Counted from the first letter of the stretch, positions 20,562 to 30,121 are shown. The stretch: DNA of 64,000 nt from an uncultured Pelagibacteraceae bacterium (GCA_902580275.1 CACHJZ010000003.1:62001-126000); one strand, 5' to 3'. The notes: generated by a model not told the origin, from the letters alone. Numbers and translations are program-made.

Positions 20562-21151
20562 TCTTTTTGAATTCTTAAATTATCTACTAATAATATACTT
20601 GCAATTACTTGTTCTACATCTGGTATGGACTCACCCTCTTTAAGTATTTCTCTCTGTTCTTCTTTAGATTGTGCTATCCCATAAATGTAAATTTTTTTTT
20701 TATATGTATCAATATTATAATTAGTTGATTTGATATTTTTATTTAAAATTAGAGCTGTTCTAAGTTGAGATGTGATTAAAAGATCTGTTGCCGATTGTTT
20801 AAAATTAAATTCTTCTTTTATAATCAGATTATTTCTTACTGATCTAACTCCTTTAGTTTCCCATGCCATTTTTGTTATTTTTAATTTTTCCTCTGGATCA
20901 TCAACTTTTCCAGTAATAAATATTCTTCCATCTAAGACCTTTGCGTTGACTGATAAAAGATATTTTTTATCTTGAAGCACCAATCTTGCAGTCAAATTCT
21001 TTTGCATTATATTATCGTCTATTTGAGTTCCAAGAGATCTTGGATCTATAGCTACACTTACACCAGTTCCAAATAAACCTTGTGAAGATGTTCCTAAACA
21101 GCCATTAAAAAAAAATAACAAAAATAAGAATAATAAAACTTTAATTTTCAT
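20558..21151 (-). CDS. BON-domain outer-membrane lipoprotein (DolP/YraP-like)
   Basis: DolP-type lipoproteins bind anionic lipid in the outer membrane and support envelope integrity. The 197 residues start with a lipoprotein signal ending in the lipobox FNGC (lipidated C18). Two BON domains follow, about 48-115 (with a GRIFITGKVDDPEE strand-turn) and 120-190 (KKIYIYGIAQSKEE). It overlaps rsmI by 11 bp on the same strand; in E. coli yraP also lies in the rsmI-lpoA neighbourhood, which supports the call. Confidence 0.85.
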   Translation of the reverse strand: MKIKVLLFLFLLFFFNGCLGTSSQGLFGTGVSVAIDPRSLGTQIDDNIMQKNLTARLVLQDKKYLLSVNAKVLDGRIFITGKVDDPEEKLKITKMAWETKGVRSVRNNLIIKEEFNFKQSATDLLITSQLRTALILNKNIKSTNYNIDTYKKKIYIYGIAQSKEEQREILKEGESIPDVEQVIASILLVDNLRIQKD

Positions 21152-22004
21152 TTTTAATTTGAATACAATAATTATAAATTTCTTTCTTTGGTATATCTTT
21201 ATTTTTTTTTATCATGCTTACAATATCTTTGATGCTTAATTTTTTCATTAGTTTTTTGATTAATAACTTATCTTCCTCGTCTAATTTGTATTTTGATTCG
21301 CCTTCAGCTTTTTCTGAAATTACTATTGTAATTTCGCCTCGAAGATCAATATTAAAATCTTTTATTTTTGAGACCTCTAATCTGAAGTGTTGTTCATACA
21401 TTTTTGTCAACTCTTTACAAATTAGTATTTTCCGACCAGAAAAATATTTTTCTAAATAAACTGAATTTTTTTTAAATTTTTTAGCTGAAATAAAAAAAAC
21501 TATGGATAAATTTAACTTTGATAATAACTCCAAATCCTTTTTAATATCCTTAGTTTTTTCTGGAAAAAAACCATAAAAGATAAATTTGTCTGTAAACCCG
21601 CTAATTGAAACTGCAGAAATTACAGATGATGGTCCTGGTATTGAAAAAATATTTATTTGATTTTTAATACATTCGTTAATTAAGATATTGCCTGGATCTG
21701 ATATACATGGTGTTCCAGCGTCTGAAATGATTGACACTATTTTTTTTTTATATAATAATTTAATTGCTTTAGTTAAATTTTTTTTCTCATTAAATTTGTG
21801 ATATGAAAGCAATCTTTTGCTTTTAATATTATGTTTGTCTAACAATTTTTTTGATACTCTGGTGTCCTCACACAAAATTAAGTCTGAAATTTTAAGAATT
21901 TCAATGGCATTTAGAGTTATATCCATTAAATTCCCTATTGGAGTTGAGACCACATATAAACCACTTTTGAAGTTTAATAATTTGTTTTGATCTGATGGAA
22001 TCAT
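21141..22004 (-). CDS. rsmI: 16S rRNA (cytidine-1402-2'-O)-methyltransferase
   Basis: SAM-dependent enzyme that methylates the 2'-OH of C1402 in the ribosomal decoding centre. The 287 residues have the tetrapyrrole-methylase fold with LYVVSTPIGNLMDIT near 16-30, ILCEDTRVSKKLL near 43-55, IISDAGTPCISDPG near 95-108 and IPGPSSVISAVS near 122-133. Length is normal. It diverges from the LpoA-like gene by 31 bp and leads a two-gene group with the BON lipoprotein. Confidence 0.96.
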   Translation of the reverse strand: MIPSDQNKLLNFKSGLYVVSTPIGNLMDITLNAIEILKISDLILCEDTRVSKKLLDKHNIKSKRLLSYHKFNEKKNLTKAIKLLYKKKIVSIISDAGTPCISDPGNILINECIKNQINIFSIPGPSSVISAVSISGFTDKFIFYGFFPEKTKDIKKDLELLSKLNLSIVFFISAKKFKKNSVYLEKYFSGRKILICKELTKMYEQHFRLEVSKIKDFNIDLRGEITIVISEKAEGESKYKLDEEDKLLIKKLMKKLSIKDIVSMIKKNKDIPKKEIYNYCIQIKNEN

Positions 22005-22035
22005 TACTGAATATAATTATAATAAAGATTTATAA

Positions 22036-23184
22036 ATGAAAGCACATATTAGATATTATTTGATAATTATCTTTTTAATAACTTTTCCGAAAGTTGCATT
22101 TGGTAATAATCAAATTAAAATTGGGTTATTGGCACCCTTTACAGGTGAATTTGAAAATATAGGCAAATCAATAATTAGTTCGGCTAGGATAGCGCTTAAT
22201 AAAATCAATAATGATAACATCAGTATATTTCCTCGGGATACTAAAGGTAATAACCTAGAAACACTTAAACAAGTTGAAGAACTCTACACGCAGGGAGTAA
22301 GGATATTTATTGGTCCAGTTTTTAATAAGAATCTAAAAGGGCTTGAAAAATTTAAGGATGCATATTTTTTATCTTTAACCAATAAAATTTTGAATAATCC
22401 TAAAAATGTTATAAGTGCAGGTATAAATGCTAGGTCACAATTCAATGCAATTAAAAAATATCAGAAATTAAATGAACTTGAAAAAACATTAGTCTTGATA
22501 CCTAAAAAAGATTACAAAGAGGAAATAGAGCACGCTATCAAAGAGACTAGATTAAAAGCAAAGAAAGTTTTCTACTATGATACTGAGCCCACTAAACTAA
22601 CTAAACAAATAGAAAAAGTAACAAAATATAGAATTAGAAAACAAAATTTAGAGGATGAGATTAGTCGTATTGAAAACTCAAATGAAGATAATAAAGAAAA
22701 AAAATTAGAAAATTTAAATAAAAAAGATACGCTTGGGAAAATAGGTTACGATTCTGTTATAATTGCAGATTTTGATGAAAGTCTAAAAAGTGTAACAACT
22801 TCACTATTGTACACTGATGTGTCCCCAAAAAAAATTAGTTTTATTTCTCTAAATCAATGGTTTGATAAAACTTTATTCAAAGAAACAGCATCACAACCAA
22901 TTAGTTTTCCATCAATAAATAAGGAAAACTTCGATAAATTCAAAAAAAACTATAGAGAATTTTATGATAGCGATCCAAATCAGCTATCTTTGATAACTTA
23001 TGACTTGGTTGGAATAATTTATTACTTACTTATACAGAATGACTTTGAAATAACTGATAATATTTTTAAGAAAGAAATAAAATTTAAGGGCAAATCTGGA
23101 GTATTTCAAATCAAAAATAAAAAAATAAATCACGAATTAAATTTTTATAGTGTTGAGAAAGATAAATTTATAAAAATTTTTTGA
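22036..23184 (+). CDS. Periplasmic LpoA/LppC-like or ligand-binding protein
   Basis: The 382 residues show a signal peptide (1-~23, ending VAFGNNQ) and then a type-1 periplasmic-binding-protein fold with IKIGLLAPFTGEFENIG near 28-44 and GVRIFIGPVF near 92-101. The divergent position next to rsmI is that of lpoA/lppC in many proteobacteria, so a penicillin-binding-protein activator role is plausible. An amino-acid ABC-type binding protein is the alternative, but no transporter genes are nearby and there is no lipobox. A charged coiled-coil-like stretch lies near 200-235. Its end overlaps rdgB by 17 bp. Confidence 0.75.
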   Translation: MKAHIRYYLIIIFLITFPKVAFGNNQIKIGLLAPFTGEFENIGKSIISSARIALNKINNDNISIFPRDTKGNNLETLKQVEELYTQGVRIFIGPVFNKNLKGLEKFKDAYFLSLTNKILNNPKNVISAGINARSQFNAIKKYQKLNELEKTLVLIPKKDYKEEIEHAIKETRLKAKKVFYYDTEPTKLTKQIEKVTKYRIRKQNLEDEISRIENSNEDNKEKKLENLNKKDTLGKIGYDSVIIADFDESLKSVTTSLLYTDVSPKKISFISLNQWFDKTLFKETASQPISFPSINKENFDKFKKNYREFYDSDPNQLSLITYDLVGIIYYLLIQNDFEITDNIFKKEIKFKGKSGVFQIKNKKINHELNFYSVEKDKFIKIF

Positions 23185-23770
23185 GTTTAGTAAACGCGCG
23201 AGCTCTGTGATCAATTTTGAATTTTTTTTTAAATTTCATTTGCCCAAAAGTAATTTTATTTCTATTTGGGATGAATATTGGATCGTATCCAAAACCGTTT
23301 TTCCCAATTTTTTTTTTTGCAATTCTTCCTTCAATTTTTCCTATTGCATGAATTTTTTTAAACTCAGGTCCATAGATGGTTAGTGCACAGATAAATCTTG
23401 CTTTTATTTTTTTTTCTCTCCAATTTTTATCGACTTTATTTAACTCTCTAAAAACTTTTTTAATTGCTAAGTTAAAATTATTATTTCTTCCTCCCCATCT
23501 TGCTGAAAATATTCCTGGTTTTTTATTTAAAACATCTATTTCCAAACCCGAGTCGTCTGCCAAACAAATTTGGCCAGTCTTTTTGGAAAAATACTTTGAT
23601 TTGATAAAAGAATTTTGTAAAAAAGTTCTGCCAGTTTCTTTTGGGCTTCTTATTTTATAATCAATAATCGAGCTTACTTTAATATACCTCGGCAATAATT
23701 GCTTGATTTCTCTTACTTTTCCAGGATTATTTGACCCTATTAATAAATGTTTAATTTTTTTAGTTTTCAT
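23168..23770 (-). CDS. rdgB: XTP/dITP diphosphatase (RdgB/HAM1)
   Basis: Housecleaning enzyme that hydrolyses non-canonical purine triphosphates such as dITP and XTP. The 200 residues show the N-terminal LIGSNNPGKVREIKQLL (10-26), the LADDSGLEID motif near 70-79 with its metal-binding aspartates, and GFGYDPIFIP near 159-168. The C terminus (IDHRARA) matches the family SHRxRA end. It is divergent from grpE, with 36 bp between start codons. Confidence 0.95.
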   Translation of the reverse strand: MKTKKIKHLLIGSNNPGKVREIKQLLPRYIKVSSIIDYKIRSPKETGRTFLQNSFIKSKYFSKKTGQICLADDSGLEIDVLNKKPGIFSARWGGRNNNFNLAIKKVFRELNKVDKNWREKKIKARFICALTIYGPEFKKIHAIGKIEGRIAKKKIGKNGFGYDPIFIPNRNKITFGQMKFKKKFKIDHRARAFTKLKKFL

Positions 23771-23806
23771 CTGGAAATTCCTATTTTCCTAACCATATAA
23801 CATTAT

Positions 23807-24427
23807 ATGGATAAAAAAAATATTAATGAAAATAATGATGATAAAGTATCAAGTCCTGAGGAAAAAAATATCACTGAAGATACTAAAAAAGGGGATGAAA
23901 AAGAAGAAGTAGCCCCGGAAGAAATAATTAAAGAATTAGAAGACAAATTAACGAGAACTTTTGCTGAAATGGAAAATCAGAGACGACGGTACGAAAAAGA
24001 GAAAGATGATGCTTTCGAGTATGGTGGTTTCACTTTTGCTAGAGAAGCTCTAAACTTATTAGATAACCTCGATAGATCCAAAATTACTCTTGAGAATGAT
24101 GAAAAATTAAAAAACTCTGACTTATCTAAAAAAATTTTTGAACACCTTGATATTATTAAAAAAGATATGGTTTCAATTTTCAAGAAAAATAATATTGAAC
24201 AAATTGAAACAATAAATAAAAAATTAGATCCTAATTTTCATCAAGCTATGATGGAGGTTGAAGATGCCTCAAAAGATCCTGGAACCATCGTTCAAGAAAT
24301 TCAGACCGGATTTATGATGAAAGATAGACTTTTAAGACCTGCCTTAGTTGCAGTATCAAAAAAGCCAAATAATTCAGAAAAAAAAGATGAAATTGATAAA
24401 AATGAAGCGAAAAAAGACAAAAATTAA
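23807..24427 (+). CDS. grpE: Nucleotide exchange factor GrpE
   Basis: Releases ADP from DnaK and sets the pace of the chaperone cycle. The 206 residues have an acidic N-terminal region (1-~45), a long coiled coil (~45-95, with MENQRRRYEKEKDDAFEYG), and the C-terminal beta domain with GTIVQEIQTGFMMKDRLLRPALV near 160-184. Ends in a charged low-complexity tail. dnaK follows after 53 bp containing a heat-shock promoter candidate. Confidence 0.97.
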   Translation: MDKKNINENNDDKVSSPEEKNITEDTKKGDEKEEVAPEEIIKELEDKLTRTFAEMENQRRRYEKEKDDAFEYGGFTFAREALNLLDNLDRSKITLENDEKLKNSDLSKKIFEHLDIIKKDMVSIFKKNNIEQIETINKKLDPNFHQAMMEVEDASKDPGTIVQEIQTGFMMKDRLLRPALVAVSKKPNNSEKKDEIDKNEAKKDKN

Positions 24428-24438
24428 GCAAAAACAAG

Positions 24439-24469
24439 CTTGTAGACAAAAAAATCGCACTTATATGAG
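24439..24469 (+). promoter_or_regulatory. Candidate RpoH (sigma-32) heat-shock promoter of dnaKJ
   Basis: CTTG at 24439-24442 and CTTATATGAG at 24460-24469 are 17 bases apart. This fits the alphaproteobacterial heat-shock consensus CTTG-N17/18-CYTATnTnnG at every defined position. It lies in the 53-bp grpE-dnaK gap. Transcription would begin about 5-10 bases before the dnaK ATG, giving a very short leader with no Shine-Dalgarno sequence visible. Confidence 0.65.
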
Positions 24470-24480
24470 ACTATATTAAT

Positions 24481-26403
24481 ATGAGCAAAGTAATAGGAAT
24501 AGATTTAGGAACAACAAATTCTTGTGTAGCTATTATGGACGGTACACAAGCAAAAGTACTAGAAAATGCAGAAGGTGCAAGAACCACTCCTTCAGTAGTA
24601 GCTTTTACTGATAATGATGAGAAACTAATTGGTCAACCTGCTAAAAGACAAGCTGTTACTAATCCGGAAAATACTATTTTTGCGGTTAAAAGGTTAATTG
24701 GAAGAAATTTTAATGATGCTACAGTTAAAAAAGATATTGAAACTGCGCCGTTTAAAATAATCAATTCAGATAAAGGTGATGCCTGGATAGAAGCTAAAGG
24801 TCAAAAGTATTCCCCTTCTCAGATTTCAGCTTTTGTCCTGCAGAAAATGAAAGAAACAGCTGAAAAATATTTAGGTCAAGAAGTATCAAAAGCAGTGATT
24901 ACGGTCCCAGCATATTTTAATGATGCACAAAGACAAGCAACAAAAGATGCTGGTAAAATTGCTGGCCTAGAAGTTTTAAGAATTATAAATGAGCCAACTG
25001 CTGCTTCTTTGGCTTATGGATTAGATAAAAAAGCTAACAAAAAAATTGCAGTATACGATCTAGGTGGTGGTACTTTTGATGTGTCAATTTTAGAACTGGG
25101 TGATGGTGTATTTGAAGTTAAATCTACAAATGGTGATACTTTTTTAGGTGGAGAAGATTTCGATAATACAATTGTAGATTATCTTTTAAATGAATTTAAA
25201 AAGGAAAATGGTATTGATTTAAAGTCAGATAAATTAGCTTTACAAAGATTAAAAGAAGCAGCTGAGAAAGCTAAGATAGAACTCTCTTCAGCTACTCAAA
25301 CAGAAATAAATCTCCCATTTATTACCGCAGATAAAACGGGTCCAAAACATATTAATTTAAAAATGACAAGAGCAAAACTAGAGGCATTAGTTGAGGACTT
25401 AATTTCAAGAACGATCCCACCTTGTAAAACAGCTCTAAAAGACGCAGGATTGTCAGCTGGAGAAATTGATGAGATTGTTTTAGTAGGTGGTATGACTAGA
25501 ATGCCGAAAGTAATACAAGAGGTAAAAAACTTTTTTGGCAAGGATCCAAATAAATCAGTTAATCCAGATGAAGTAGTTGCTATGGGTGCAGCAATTCAAG
25601 CTGGTGTTTTACAAGGTGATGTTAAAGATGTTTTACTGCTTGATGTAACCCCGCTTTCACTTGGAATTGAAACACTGGGCGGAGTTTCAACAAAGTTAAT
25701 CGATAAAAATACAACGATACCTACAAAAAAAAGTCAGGTCTTTTCTACAGCTGAAGACAACCAACCTGCTGTATCGATCAGAGTACTTCAGGGAGAAAGA
25801 GAAATGGCAGCAGACAACAAGGTTTTAGGAAATTTTGAATTAGTTGGTATTGCGCCAGCTCCAAGAGGGGTCCCACAAATAGAAGTAACATTCGATATAG
25901 ATGCAAATGGAATTGTAAATGTTTCTGCTAAAGATAAGGGAACAGGAAAAGAGCAAAAAATTCAGATTCAGGCATCTGGGGGTTTAAGCGAGGACGAAAT
26001 TAATAAAATGGTTAAAGAAGCAGAGGCAAATAAAGAGGCTGATAAAAAAAAGCGAGAGTCTGTAGATGCAAGAAACCAGGCGGACACACTTTTACACTCT
26101 ACAGAAAAAAATTTAAAAGAACACGGCTCTAAAGTTTCGGAGGCAGATAAAAAAGCAATTGAGACAGCATCTGCAAATCTAAGAAATGCCCTTAAAGGCA
26201 CTGATATAGAAGATATTAAAAAGAAAACACAAGATTTAGTTCAGTCTTCAATGAAGTTAGGTGAAGCAATATATAAATCCCAACAGAGTGCTAAACCTGG
26301 AGATGCACCAAAAGAAAAAAAAGAAGAAGGTAAAAAGGACGATAACGTTGTTGATGCAGACTTTGAAGAAGTAAAAGACGAGAATAAAGAGAAGAGCGCC
26401 TAA
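24481..26403 (+). CDS. dnaK: Chaperone DnaK (Hsp70)
   Basis: ATP-driven Hsp70 chaperone for folding and disaggregation. The 640 residues have the nucleotide-binding domain ([13 protein letters not shown] at 5-17, [14 protein letters not shown] near 191-204, [12 protein letters not shown] near 334-345), the linker [15 protein letters not shown] near 383-397, the substrate-binding domain, and a lid ending in an acidic tail with the conserved DADFEEVKD. Fully typical. Flanked by grpE and dnaJ on the same strand. Confidence 0.99.
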   Translation: MSKVIGIDLGTTNSCVAIMDGTQAKVLENAEGARTTPSVVAFTDNDEKLIGQPAKRQAVTNPENTIFAVKRLIGRNFNDATVKKDIETAPFKIINSDKGDAWIEAKGQKYSPSQISAFVLQKMKETAEKYLGQEVSKAVITVPAYFNDAQRQATKDAGKIAGLEVLRIINEPTAASLAYGLDKKANKKIAVYDLGGGTFDVSILELGDGVFEVKSTNGDTFLGGEDFDNTIVDYLLNEFKKENGIDLKSDKLALQRLKEAAEKAKIELSSATQTEINLPFITADKTGPKHINLKMTRAKLEALVEDLISRTIPPCKTALKDAGLSAGEIDEIVLVGGMTRMPKVIQEVKNFFGKDPNKSVNPDEVVAMGAAIQAGVLQGDVKDVLLLDVTPLSLGIETLGGVSTKLIDKNTTIPTKKSQVFSTAEDNQPAVSIRVLQGEREMAADNKVLGNFELVGIAPAPRGVPQIEVTFDIDANGIVNVSAKDKGTGKEQKIQIQASGGLSEDEINKMVKEAEANKEADKKKRESVDARNQADTLLHSTEKNLKEHGSKVSEADKKAIETASANLRNALKGTDIEDIKKKTQDLVQSSMKLGEAIYKSQQSAKPGDAPKEKKEEGKKDDNVVDADFEEVKDENKEKSA

Positions 26404-26430
26404 ATAACAACAGATTGTCTCTAAATTGTT

Positions 26431-27555
26431 ATGGCAAAGAGAGATTATTACGATGTTTTGGGTGTTAGTAAAGGCGCAACTCCTGATCAGATTAAATCAG
26501 CCTACAGAAAATTAGCCGTAAAATATCATCCTGATAAGAATAAAGGAGATAAAGCATCAGAAGATAAATTTAAAGAGGCGTCGGAGGCGTACCATGTACT
26601 CTCAAATCAAGAAAGAAAACAAAATTATGATAATTTTGGACATGCCGCTTTTGAAAATGGTGGAGGTGGACGAGGAGGTTTTAGTAATTTTGATTTCTCT
26701 AGCCATTTTTCAGATATATTTGAAGATTTTTTTGGTGAGGGTTTTGGTGGTGGAAGAAAGTCTAGAAGATCGAACAATAGAGGCTCTGACCTAAGATATG
26801 ATTTATCTATTACTCTTGAGGAGGCTTACTCTGGAAAAAAACAAGATATAAAATTTTCTTCTTCTGAAAAGTGTGAAATTTGTAAAGGAAGTGGCTCCAA
26901 ACCTGGACACGATGTTGGATCTTGCTCAATGTGTGGTGGTCATGGTCAAGTTAGATCAAGTCAGGGATTTTTTACAGTTCAACAGACTTGTCCGCAATGT
27001 TCAGGATCAGGTGAAGAAATCACTAACCCGTGTTCTAGTTGTGGAGGTCAGGGCAAGAAACAATCCTCTAAAAGACTGTCTGTAACTATTCCAAAAGGTG
27101 TTGATGATGGAACTAGAATAAGATTATCAGGTAAAGGTGAGGCCGGTACTAGAGGAGGAAGTAATGGAGATTTATATTTATTTGTAAATGTATATTCCCA
27201 TGACTTATTTAAAAGATCTGACGAAAATTTATTTTTTGAGTGTCCAATTTCAATAGCAGATGCAGCATTAGGAACTTCTATAGAAATTCCCACAATAGAT
27301 GGTGGTAAAGCAAAAATCAAAATTCCACCTGGAACCCAAAGTGGTAAACAATTCAGGCTAAGAGGAAAAGGAATGCCTTATATGAGAGGAAGCGGAATGG
27401 GAGATCTTTATATTCAAGTAAATACAGAAGTCCCAATTTCCTTAAATAAAGAACAGAAAGAGTTACTTGAAAAATTTCGAGAAATTGAAAATGAAAAGTC
27501 TAATCCAAGTATAAAAAAATTCTTTCAAAAAGCTAAAAGTTTTTGGAAAAGTTAG
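26431..27555 (+). CDS. dnaJ: Co-chaperone DnaJ (Hsp40)
   Basis: Delivers substrates to DnaK and stimulates its ATPase. The 374 residues show the J domain with HPD at 33-35, a Gly/Phe-rich region (~75-118), the four zinc-finger repeats CEICKGSG, CSMCGGHG, CPQCSGSG and CSSCGGQG (~149-215), and the C-terminal substrate-binding domains. Length is normal for type I DnaJ. It follows dnaK by 27 bp. Confidence 0.98.
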   Translation: MAKRDYYDVLGVSKGATPDQIKSAYRKLAVKYHPDKNKGDKASEDKFKEASEAYHVLSNQERKQNYDNFGHAAFENGGGGRGGFSNFDFSSHFSDIFEDFFGEGFGGGRKSRRSNNRGSDLRYDLSITLEEAYSGKKQDIKFSSSEKCEICKGSGSKPGHDVGSCSMCGGHGQVRSSQGFFTVQQTCPQCSGSGEEITNPCSSCGGQGKKQSSKRLSVTIPKGVDDGTRIRLSGKGEAGTRGGSNGDLYLFVNVYSHDLFKRSDENLFFECPISIADAALGTSIEIPTIDGGKAKIKIPPGTQSGKQFRLRGKGMPYMRGSGMGDLYIQVNTEVPISLNKEQKELLEKFREIENEKSNPSIKKFFQKAKSFWKS

Positions 27556-27582
27556 ACTAGCAAATAAACAAAAATTTTATTT

Positions 27583-27753
27583 ATGAACTTTGAACAGATA
27601 ATGCCTGCTATAGCGCTAATTTTAGTTTTAATATTAGTGCTTCCTGGTTTTATTTCATCAAACTCAAACTTAAAAGTATTCCTAAAAAATATATCTATTT
27701 GGGCTATAATTGTTTTGGTTGTTGTGATAATTCTATATTTCATTTACAAATGA
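27583..27753 (+). CDS. Small two-helix membrane protein, unknown function
   Basis: A 56-residue ORF filling the gap between dnaJ and dapB. It starts MNFEQIMPAIAL and has two hydrophobic segments (~8-22 and ~35-54) around a short polar turn. Its TGA overlaps the dapB ATG by 4 bases (ATGA), a coupling arrangement used all over this genome, which is the main argument that it is a gene. No clear Shine-Dalgarno is visible upstream. I do not recognise a family. Confidence 0.6.
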   Translation: MNFEQIMPAIALILVLILVLPGFISSNSNLKVFLKNISIWAIIVLVVVIILYFIYK

Positions 27754-28526
27754 AAAAAATAAATTTGGCTATTTCTGGATGCATGGGACGTATGGGACAG
27801 CAGATAATTAAATCTGCAAAATCCGATAAAAGCTTCAATATAGTTACTCTTACAGAAAATAGAGAAATAAAAAAAAAAATAAATGGTATTGATTTAAGTT
27901 TAAATAGTGAAAAATCTTTAAAAAAAGCAGATTTAATTATAGATTTTACAACACCAAAATGCACTTTTGAAATTCTAAAAATTTCAGCAAAATTAAAAAA
28001 AAGAATAGTTATAGGTACGACTGGATTTACAAAAAAAGAGGAAAATTTAATCAAAACATTTTCCAGAAAAATACCGATTTTGAAAGCAGGGAATATGAGC
28101 TTAGGAATAAATTTATTAATGTACTTAACTGAAATTACATCAAAATCTCTAGGAAATAATTTTCTAAGCAAGGTTTTTGAAATACATCATAAACATAAGA
28201 AAGATCATCCATCTGGAACAGCTTTGATGCTTGGAAAAGGAATAGCTATTGGTAAGAAAAAAGACTTTTATAAATTAATGGGAAAAACATATTTAAATAA
28301 AAAATCATTTCCTTATGGTAAAAAAATTAATTTTAATTCATCAAGAAAAGGGGAAATTATTGGAGAACATGAAGTATCTTTTTCAAGTGGTAAAGAAATT
28401 ATTACTTTAAATCATGAGGCATTTGATAGAGCACTTTATTCTGAAGGGGCTCTCACAGCCGCAAAATGGTTAAGAAATAAAAAGCCAGGTCTTTATTCAA
28501 TGAGAGATCTTTTGAACTTTAAGTAA
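27750..28526 (+). CDS. dapB: 4-hydroxy-tetrahydrodipicolinate reductase
   Basis: NAD(P)H-dependent second step of the diaminopimelate/lysine pathway after DapA. The start is set at the ATG at 27750, where the family's MKKINLAISGCMGRMGQ nucleotide-binding N terminus begins; an earlier in-frame ATG at 27699 would add 17 non-family residues. The resulting 258 residues show GTTGFTKKE near 91, NMSLGINLL near 114-122, and the catalytic EIHHKHKKDHPSGTA near 144-158. nth overlaps its stop by one base. Confidence 0.95.
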   Translation: MKKINLAISGCMGRMGQQIIKSAKSDKSFNIVTLTENREIKKKINGIDLSLNSEKSLKKADLIIDFTTPKCTFEILKISAKLKKRIVIGTTGFTKKEENLIKTFSRKIPILKAGNMSLGINLLMYLTEITSKSLGNNFLSKVFEIHHKHKKDHPSGTALMLGKGIAIGKKKDFYKLMGKTYLNKKSFPYGKKINFNSSRKGEIIGEHEVSFSSGKEIITLNHEAFDRALYSEGALTAAKWLRNKKPGLYSMRDLLNFK

Positions 28527-29179
28527 TGAGCGAAAAAGATCGTGCTAAACTAGTTATAAAAATATTAAATAAAACATATCCAAAAATTTCAGTTCCTTTG
28601 AAAAGTAGAAATGTTTTTACACTACTAATTTCAGTTCTTTTATCTGCTCAGTGTACAGACGTTAATGTAAATAATGTTACAAAAAATATTTATCCTAAAT
28701 ATTATAAGCCTATTCATTTCTTGAAATTAGGAAGAAAAAAAATTGAAAAATTGATTAAAAAAATTGGAATATTTAGAATTAAATCAAAAAGTATTTATAA
28801 TTTATCAAAAATTTTACAGGATGAGTATAATGGTAATGTACCAAGAACTTTTGAAGAGCTTGAGAGGCTACCAGGTGTAGGTCATAAAACAGCAAGTGTA
28901 GTCATGTCTCAAGGCTTCGGTCATCCTGCTTTTCCTGTCGACACTCATATTCACAGATTAGCTCAAAGATGGGGTCTTACAAATGGTAAAAATGTTGTTC
29001 AAACAGAGAAAGATTTAAAAAGAATTTTTCCTAAAAAATATTGGAATAAATTACATCTTCAAATAATTTTTTATGGTAGAGAGTTCTGTAAAGCTCGAGA
29101 ATGCTACGGAATCACTTGTAAAATTTGTACTAGTTGTTATCCTAATAGAAAAAAACCAATTCAAACAAAGAAAGCTTAA
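28526..29179 (+). CDS. nth: Endonuclease III (DNA glycosylase/AP lyase)
   Basis: Removes oxidised pyrimidines and nicks abasic sites in base excision repair. The 217 residues have the helix-hairpin-helix LPGVGHKTASVVM near 113-125 with the catalytic lysine, and the catalytic aspartate in FPVDTHIHRL near 136-145. The C-terminal cluster cysteines are unusual: C-x4-C-x4-C-x2-C-x2-C instead of C-x6-C-x2-C-x5-C, although the first, third and last fall at canonical spacing from each other. It probably still binds [4Fe-4S], but this was not tested. Confidence 0.93.
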   Translation: MSEKDRAKLVIKILNKTYPKISVPLKSRNVFTLLISVLLSAQCTDVNVNNVTKNIYPKYYKPIHFLKLGRKKIEKLIKKIGIFRIKSKSIYNLSKILQDEYNGNVPRTFEELERLPGVGHKTASVVMSQGFGHPAFPVDTHIHRLAQRWGLTNGKNVVQTEKDLKRIFPKKYWNKLHLQIIFYGREFCKARECYGITCKICTSCYPNRKKPIQTKKA

Positions 29180-29180
29180 C

Positions 29181-30110
29181 ATGAAAATTTTAGGGATAGG
29201 AAATGCAATTGTAGATGTTATTTGTAAAGTACAAGATGATTTTTTGGAGAAAAATAATTTAACTAAGAGCACAATGAAACTTATTTTTGATGATCAAGAG
29301 TTCAAAAATTTATTATCCAGTCTTAAAATAGAAAAGACTGTTTCCGGCGGCTCGGTTGCTAATTCAATTGTTGGCTTGTCTCAATTAGATAATAATGTTG
29401 GTTTTATTGGTAAAATCTCTGATGATGAACTTGGTGGAAAATATGAAGAAGGATTAAAAAAAGAAAATGTTAAATATTTTTATTCAAAAAAAAAGGAGGA
29501 GCTTCCAACAGGAACTTGTTTAATATTAGTAACTCCGGACTCCGAGAGAACCATGTGTACTTTTTTAGGTACAGCAGGAAAAATAAATGAAAATGATGTG
29601 AGCGCAGATGCAATTAAACAAAGTGAGATTATTCTTTTAGAGGGATATCTATGGGATGAAGGTGATCCTAAAAAAGCATTTGATAAAGCAATACAAAATG
29701 CAAACAGAGTCGCTATGTCTTTATCGGATCAATTTTGTGTTGATAGACACAAACCTCATTTTCTAGATCTTGTAAAAAATAAACTGGATATAACTTTTGC
29801 CAACGAACAAGAAATAATGTCATTAATAGATGCAAAATCTTTCGATGAAGTAATAAATTTTTCTAAGTCTCTCGGTAAAACAATAGTTTTAACCCGAGGT
29901 GAAAAAGGAGCAGTCGCGATTGAAAAAGATGAAGTTGTAGAATGTGGAATAAGGCAAGATCTGAAGATTGTTGATTTGACAGGAGCAGGAGATCTTTTTG
30001 CGGCTGGCTTTTTACACGGTCATGTAAATAACATGACATTAAAAGAAAGCTTGGATAAAGGCACTGAAATGTCATCGAAAGTAATACAACAAATAGGCGC
30101 AAGACTTTAG
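29181..30110 (+). CDS. PfkB-family kinase, probably adenosine kinase
   Basis: Ribokinase-type enzyme; the alphaproteobacterial members with this N terminus are annotated as adenosine kinases, salvaging adenosine to AMP. I start at the ATG at 29181 (MKILGIGNAIVDV), because an upstream in-frame ATG runs back through nth. The 309 residues show the GGSVANSIVGLSQL segment near 54-67 and the C-terminal PfkB signature DLTGAGDLFAAGFLHG near 262-277, with the catalytic aspartate in GAGD. A sugar kinase remains possible. It starts one base after the nth stop. Confidence 0.85.
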   Translation: MKILGIGNAIVDVICKVQDDFLEKNNLTKSTMKLIFDDQEFKNLLSSLKIEKTVSGGSVANSIVGLSQLDNNVGFIGKISDDELGGKYEEGLKKENVKYFYSKKKEELPTGTCLILVTPDSERTMCTFLGTAGKINENDVSADAIKQSEIILLEGYLWDEGDPKKAFDKAIQNANRVAMSLSDQFCVDRHKPHFLDLVKNKLDITFANEQEIMSLIDAKSFDEVINFSKSLGKTIVLTRGEKGAVAIEKDEVVECGIRQDLKIVDLTGAGDLFAAGFLHGHVNNMTLKESLDKGTEMSSKVIQQIGARL

Positions 30111-30121
30111 AGAAGGTTTTT

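Noticed and set aside
30111..30121. Terminator between the PfkB kinase and the ArfA-like gene
   Set aside because: T-runs and short AAGG/CCTT arms are present, but the loop would be a long homopolymer and the stem only four to five pairs.
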